The translations under genes and the position numbers were made by a program. A DNA stretch of 10,897 nucleotides, taken from contig CAAGHJ010000049.1 in the NCBI GenBank assembly GCA_900769635.1, positions 1-10,897 on the forward strand. The letters are read 5' to 3'. This stretch comes from Bacilli bacterium. GTDB lineage: Bacteria; Bacillota_I; Bacilli_A; RF39; UBA660. Below, piece by piece: positions 7,691-10,897 of this stretch. Each line of letters begins with the position of its first letter. Within the stretch, counting starts at the first letter, position 1. The notes below the pieces were generated by a model that worked only from the letters and a program-made list of their open reading frames with translations, was not told where the DNA came from and made no database searches.

Positions 7691-8682
7691 TCAATATACA
7701 GAAAAAAGACTTATTATGGAGCTATATTGGAGCAGCGTTATCAATGACTGCTAACATTATAATGATACCTGCTTTTGTCTATTACTTAACTTCTAATATG
7801 TTAGGATTATGGTATATTTTTTGTAGCATAGGAGCAATGACTTCGTTATTTGATTTTGGCTTTTCCACAACCTTTGCTCGTAACATAACATATTGTTGGA
7901 GTGGTGTTTCTAGATTGAAAAAAGACGATGTTGATATAGTAAGTACGAGCAGTTTTGATTGGAGTTTATTAACGAATGTTTTATTTGTTTGCAAACGTGT
8001 ATATTTATATATATCAGTATTTATATTTTGTCTTTTAGCTACAGCTGGAAGTATATATATATATATAATAAGCAAAAATATATTTGATTATAAAGTTTGT
8101 ATAGCATGGATGGTTTATATCATTGCGTTATTCTTTAATATTTACTATGGATACTTTGTGGCATTTTTACGGGGAATTGGACAAATTGCAGCTGTAAATA
8201 AAAATACTGTATTTGCCAGAATAATACAAATAGTAATGTCTATAATAGTTTTATATTTGGGATTTGGAATAATAGGGGCATGTATCGCATACCTTTTATA
8301 TGGTTTTGTTTTAAGATGGTTATGCAGAAAAGATTTTTACACTTATCAAAATATTTCTTCTAATATATCATCTAGTTATTTAGATGAAAAAAAACAAAAG
8401 GAAATTTTTGCTACAGTATGGCATAATGCGTGGAGAGATGGAGTTGTATCGTTAAGTAATTATTTAAGTGATCAAGCATGTGTTATTATAATTTCATTTT
8501 ATTTTTCTTTGAAAATCATAGGTGAATATTCTTTAATAATTCAAATTACAACTGCTATAGGGATAGTTTCTACTATAGTATATTCTGCTTTTCAACCTGT
8601 AATACAGTCAGCTTATGCAAAAAGAGACAAAGAAAAAATTATCAAAACTATGGCAGTAATAATATATATATATATATATTAA
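7684..8682 (+). CDS. Wzx-type flippase, N-terminal part ending at a frameshift in an AT tract
   Basis: Wzx proteins move undecaprenyl-linked repeat units across the inner membrane. This 332-residue product has the family's N-terminal pattern, including LGLWYIFCSIGAMTSLFDFG (40-59) and FARNITYCWSG (64-74), and several membrane helices (for example about 12-34, 105-128, 138-160 and 178-208). It then stops abruptly after alternating Ile and Tyr encoded by an (AT)9 tract, at a TAA at 8680-8682. The remaining family length, about 140 residues, lies just downstream in another frame. With one AT unit fewer the frame continues as IYILSFIVLALL and gives a 471-residue protein, a normal flippase size. 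The start overlaps the polymerase stop by seven bases, with TAGGA at 7672-7676. A second tract, (TA)8, lies inside the gene. As sequenced, this product lacks its last helices and is probably inactive. Confidence 0.9.
   Translation: MVINIQKKDLLWSYIGAALSMTANIIMIPAFVYYLTSNMLGLWYIFCSIGAMTSLFDFGFSTTFARNITYCWSGVSRLKKDDVDIVSTSSFDWSLLTNVLFVCKRVYLYISVFIFCLLATAGSIYIYIISKNIFDYKVCIAWMVYIIALFFNIYYGYFVAFLRGIGQIAAVNKNTVFARIIQIVMSIIVLYLGFGIIGACIAYLLYGFVLRWLCRKDFYTYQNISSNISSSYLDEKKQKEIFATVWHNAWRDGVVSLSNYLSDQACVIIISFYFSLKIIGEYSLIIQITTAIGIVSTIVYSAFQPVIQSAYAKRDKEKIIKTMAVIIYIYIY
8052..8067 (+). repeat. (TA)8 dinucleotide tract inside the flippase gene
   Basis: Eight TA units encode alternating Ile and Tyr in a membrane helix (residues about 124-128) of the flippase. 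In this sequence the tract keeps the frame. Gain or loss of one unit would shift it, giving the gene a second possible slippage site about 600 bases before the first. Confidence 0.85.
8662..8679 (+). repeat. (AT)9 dinucleotide tract at the flippase frameshift
   Basis: Nine AT units lie inside the flippase coding region and directly precede the TAA that ends the upstream frame. The frame arithmetic is exact: eight or eleven units give a continuous gene, while nine or ten do not. Dinucleotide tracts of this kind change length by slipped-strand mispairing and are known in phase-variable surface genes of other bacteria. That the tract is variable here is inference. Confidence 0.9.
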
Positions 8683-8690
8683 GCTTTATA

Positions 8691-9101
8691 GTGCTTGCTT
8701 TGTTATCTGTTTTGATAGGAATACCAGTATTAGAAGCTATAAAAAAAGACTTAGAAATAAATATTTTTCTTTTTCTGTTAGCTAGTTTATATCAATTTAT
8801 ATTGAGATTACGGAACTGTTATACTTCATATTTTTCCTGTACAAATAGAATTCCTTATGTTGCTAGTTTTATATATACATCTTTGGCTTCTATAATTTTT
8901 AGCATTGTATCAATTAGTTACTTAACTATTAATATTTATATAGTTATTTGTGTTCAAATTATTAGTCAGCTTATTTTTAATGCATGGTATTGGGCTCAAA
9001 AGGCACATAGAGAATTAGGGATATCATTTATTGAATTATTGAGGTTAGGATTTAATATAATAGAAATAAAAATAAAATCAAGAATGGAGTCTGAAAAATG
9101 A
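8691..9101 (+). pseudogene. Wzx-type flippase, out-of-frame C-terminal part
   Basis: This is the rest of the flippase gene in a different frame. From GTG 8691 it encodes 136 residues with about four membrane helices and a charged cytoplasmic end. The frame is in fact open back through the AT tract (reading IYIYILSFI just before 8691), which fits a broken single gene better than a separate one. No ribosome binding site precedes GTG 8691, so independent translation is unlikely. Deleting one AT unit, or adding two, in the 8662-8679 tract joins it to the upstream part. There are no other stops or breaks and the codons look maintained, suggesting a recent or reversible change. Its stop overlaps the next start by four bases (ATGA), the arrangement of an intact gene pair. 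Confidence 0.85.
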
Positions 9102-9736
9102 GTGAAAAATATTATGAAATTGAAAATTTAATTACTAGATATCCTAAATTACAGTCGTGTAAAAATGATATCTTACAAGCATTTTATTCAATTGATTTGT
9201 GTTATAAGAATGGTGGAAAACTATTAGTAGCTGGTAATGGTGGATCTGCTGCTGATGCTTTGCATATAGTCGGTGAACTTATGAAGGCTTTTGTTTTGCC
9301 ACGTATGCTTAGCAAAGAAGTACAGGATGCATTGTACGAAAGTAGCAGTAATGCAGAGTATTTACAGAAGAACTTGCAAATGGCTTTACCTGCAATTGCT
9401 TTAGTAAGTGAAGTAGGATTAACAACAGCTTATAGCAATGATGTAGCATCTGATTTAATCTTTGCACAACAGGTTTTAGGGTATGCTAAGGTAGGAGATG
9501 TTTTTTTAGGGATTTCTACATCAGGTAATTCTAAAAATATTATATATGCAGCAGAAGTAGCTAAAGCTATGGGGATGAGAGTGATTGGTCTAACTGGTGA
9601 AAGTGGTGGTAAAATGAAGGGAGTTTCTGATGTATGCATAAAAGTACCTGAAAAAGAAACCTTTAAAGTACAGGAGTTACATTTACCAGTTTATCATGCA
9701 ATTTGCTTGGAAGTTGAAAAAAGTATTTTTGGATAA
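9098..9736 (+). CDS. gmhA: SIS-domain phosphoheptose isomerase (GmhA-like)
   Basis: GmhA converts sedoheptulose 7-phosphate to heptose 7-phosphate, the first step towards ADP- or GDP-heptose. The 212-residue protein has the GmhA phosphate loop and active-site pattern GNGGSAADALHIVGEL (47-62), with His56 and Glu60 at the expected positions. It also has STSGNS (140-145), GLTGESGGKM (164-173) and the C-terminal QELHLPVYH (192-200) with His195, matching the family's QExH end. It is somewhat longer than the E. coli enzyme because of an extra charged segment (about 68-97). Kinase, phosphatase and nucleotidyltransferase genes of the heptose pathway are absent from the window. The start overlaps the flippase frame by four bases, with GGAG at 9086-9089. 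G+C content is higher than in its immediate neighbours. Another SIS-type sugar isomerase is possible but less likely. Confidence 0.85.
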   Translation: MSEKYYEIENLITRYPKLQSCKNDILQAFYSIDLCYKNGGKLLVAGNGGSAADALHIVGELMKAFVLPRMLSKEVQDALYESSSNAEYLQKNLQMALPAIALVSEVGLTTAYSNDVASDLIFAQQVLGYAKVGDVFLGISTSGNSKNIIYAAEVAKAMGMRVIGLTGESGGKMKGVSDVCIKVPEKETFKVQELHLPVYHAICLEVEKSIFG

Positions 9737-9775
9737 AATGTTGATAATTTAACAAATTCTCTTGGAGGTAATAAT

Positions 9776-10405
9776 TTGAAGTATAATTGCGAACAAATAA
9801 ATGAGATAGATAGAGAATATTTTATGCTAAGGGAAGAACTCATGTATTTTCAAAAAGCAAAATATGAATATGAACGTAATATGCTTTTAGCTGTACCTAT
9901 TATTTTGAGTTTTATATGGACTACAGATAATATATATGCTTTTTTCACACCAATATTTTTAATTATACCAGTGTTTTTGACTTGTGAATCTTATAAAAAT
10001 CAAATTGCTAAGATAGCTGCGTATATGAACGTTTTCTATAAAATAGATTATTTGTATTGGGAGCAACGACTCATATTATTTTATAATCATCCTTATGTTA
10101 AATATAAAAATAAAAATAATGTTTTGGGGCTTTCACCTGTATATGTTATACCTTTATTAGGAACATGCATTTTAGCGGTTGCAAAATTAAAAATTGATAT
10201 AAGTCAAATAATTAATTTCAATATTCCTAACAGCATGCTTTTAGTTTTATTAGCAATAATATTTTCACTTATATATATGATGATAAAGACAGAAGATATA
10301 AATACTAAAAAAGAGAAGTTGATATTAGATTGGGAAATCATATTTAAAGAAGAGGAAAACGAGAAAATGCAATATAATTTAGATAGAGGTATCTTTGATG
10401 AATAA
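9776..10405 (+). CDS. Unrecognised four-helix membrane protein
   Basis: I cannot name a family. The 209-residue protein has a charged helical N-terminus (about 8-34), a pair of membrane helices (37-50 and 55-70), a cytoplasmic-looking linker with NQIAKIAAYMNVFY (75-88) and YLYWEQRL (92-99), a second pair (118-138 and 152-170), and a charged helical C-terminus. The linker pattern, with an IAxYM segment followed by a WE pair, recalls a group of uncharacterised small membrane proteins, and the layout is loosely like SLATT-type four-helix proteins; both are impressions from memory. The TTG start is well supported by GGAGGT (9764-9769), six bases upstream. It is the last A+T-rich gene, and its final bases overlap the start of tctB. 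A role in polysaccharide synthesis is not shown by any motif. Confidence 0.8.
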   Translation: MKYNCEQINEIDREYFMLREELMYFQKAKYEYERNMLLAVPIILSFIWTTDNIYAFFTPIFLIIPVFLTCESYKNQIAKIAAYMNVFYKIDYLYWEQRLILFYNHPYVKYKNKNNVLGLSPVYVIPLLGTCILAVAKLKIDISQIINFNIPNSMLLVLLAIIFSLIYMMIKTEDINTKKEKLILDWEIIFKEEENEKMQYNLDRGIFDE

Positions 10406-10868
10406 TATGGCAGTATGTAATTATATAGTTGGCGTGCTTGGTGCGATTATCGGTGGCCTGATTATGCAGGCCTCGGCGCAGTTTCCGCTGGAGTTTACGG
10501 AAAACGGCCCCGGCCCAGGCTTTTGGCCATTGTCGTTAGGTGCAGTGCTGTGCGCTGTGGCAGTGTTCTTGCTTATCTACACGTTTTGGAACAGAAGCGA
10601 TCTTGCAGCAGAGGATGTTGCATTAACAGGCGTGGGCAATAAGCGCGTTTACGTGATGATGGGCTTGGTTGTTTTGTTCTGCGTGCTGATTAATCTGCTG
10701 GGCTTCTATCCTGCGTCGGCCTTGCTTATCATTGCGATTATGCGTCTTATGGATTATCGCAATATTAAAGTTATCGCGCTGACAACGGTGCTGACGCTGG
10801 TGTTTATTTATCTTGTATTTGGCATGCTGCTGCATACCACGATGCCGCAGTCAATTTTTTTGGAGTAG
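10398..10868 (+). CDS. tctB: Tripartite tricarboxylate transporter small membrane subunit (TctB family)
   Basis: TctB is the small four-helix subunit that works with the large TctA permease and a periplasmic TctC binding protein to import carboxylates such as citrate. The 156-residue product has the family layout: a first helix with VGVLGAIIGGLIM, the glycine/proline-rich GPGPGFWPLSLG segment, a second helix, a polar linker, and two closing helices. ATG 10398 is chosen because AGAGGT (10385-10390) is seven bases upstream. ATG 10407, just after the preceding stop, is an alternative but has a poorly spaced site. The ribosome binding site and first codons lie inside the end of the A+T-rich upstream gene, while the rest is host-like in composition. 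No tctC is visible upstream. Confidence 0.9.
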   Translation: MNNMAVCNYIVGVLGAIIGGLIMQASAQFPLEFTENGPGPGFWPLSLGAVLCAVAVFLLIYTFWNRSDLAAEDVALTGVGNKRVYVMMGLVVLFCVLINLLGFYPASALLIIAIMRLMDYRNIKVIALTTVLTLVFIYLVFGMLLHTTMPQSIFLE

Positions 10869-10880
10869 GAGGGTCATATT

Positions 10881-10897
10881 ATGGGTGATATTTTAAC
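10881..10897 (+). CDS. Probable start of tctA (large permease subunit), cut by the window end
   Basis: Only five codons (MGDIL) are visible. The call rests on an excellent AGGAGGG site (10867-10873) seven bases before the ATG, the 12-base gap after tctB, and the usual tctB-tctA gene order. The protein sequence itself is too short to confirm it. Confidence 0.55.

Noticed and set aside
8691..9101. Separate small membrane protein starting at GTG 8691
   Set aside because: No ribosome site, and the frame continues open back through the AT tract to join the flippase; it is the flippase C-terminus.
1..10897. CRISPR array, tRNA or rRNA gene, transposase or integrase
   Set aside because: No regularly spaced repeats, no RNA-gene-like sequence and no transposase or integrase motifs were seen on either strand.

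Overview
The window covers most of a Wzx/Wzy-type surface polysaccharide (capsule, exopolysaccharide or O-antigen) locus, with every gene on the plus strand. A chain-length protein of the long, coiled-coil kind with a separate tyrosine kinase, heptose-type genes (a GT9 transferase and a GmhA-like isomerase) and a tripartite tricarboxylate transporter gene suggest a Gram-positive-related bacterium with an outer membrane, such as a Negativicutes member (Acidaminococcus/Phascolarctobacterium-like). This placement is inference from gene content and not a database match.

Layout. Positions 1-1628 hold host-like DNA (roughly half G+C) with the end of a Wzz/GumC-type chain-length gene and a CpsD/CapB-type tyrosine kinase. 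A 120-base spacer follows, then an initiating sugar-phosphate transferase (about 40% G+C) and a family-4 glycosyltransferase (about one third G+C). From about 3491 the DNA becomes very A+T-rich, with some stretches only 15-30% G+C. This part holds two unrecognised proteins (a membrane coiled-coil protein and a soluble partner), a DUF115/GT42-like protein, a GT9 heptosyltransferase-like protein, a Wzy-type polymerase, a Wzx-type flippase split by a frameshift, a GmhA-like phosphoheptose isomerase (somewhat higher G+C) and an unrecognised four-helix membrane protein. At about 10405 composition returns abruptly to host-like, with tctB and the first codons of a probable tctA.

How the genes fit together. 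The initiating transferase would load a sugar phosphate on undecaprenyl phosphate. The GT4, GT9 and perhaps DUF115-like proteins would extend the repeat unit, the flippase would carry it across the inner membrane, the polymerase would join units, and the chain-length protein with its kinase would control length and export. GmhA plus GT9 suggest a heptose in the repeat unit, although the remaining heptose-nucleotide genes are not here. The island genes are packed with 1-8 base overlaps or very short gaps, so they are probably co-transcribed.

Main observation. The flippase gene is interrupted exactly at a nine-unit AT dinucleotide tract (8662-8679). Removing one AT unit, or adding two, restores a continuous flippase of normal length. 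A second eight-unit TA tract lies earlier in the same gene (8052-8067). This looks like a phase-variable switch on polysaccharide export, although a fixed mutation or sequencing error cannot be excluded from one sequence. Secondary points are the two unrecognised genes at 3512-4502, the unrecognised membrane protein at 9776-10405, and the seamless junction of the island with the tct genes.
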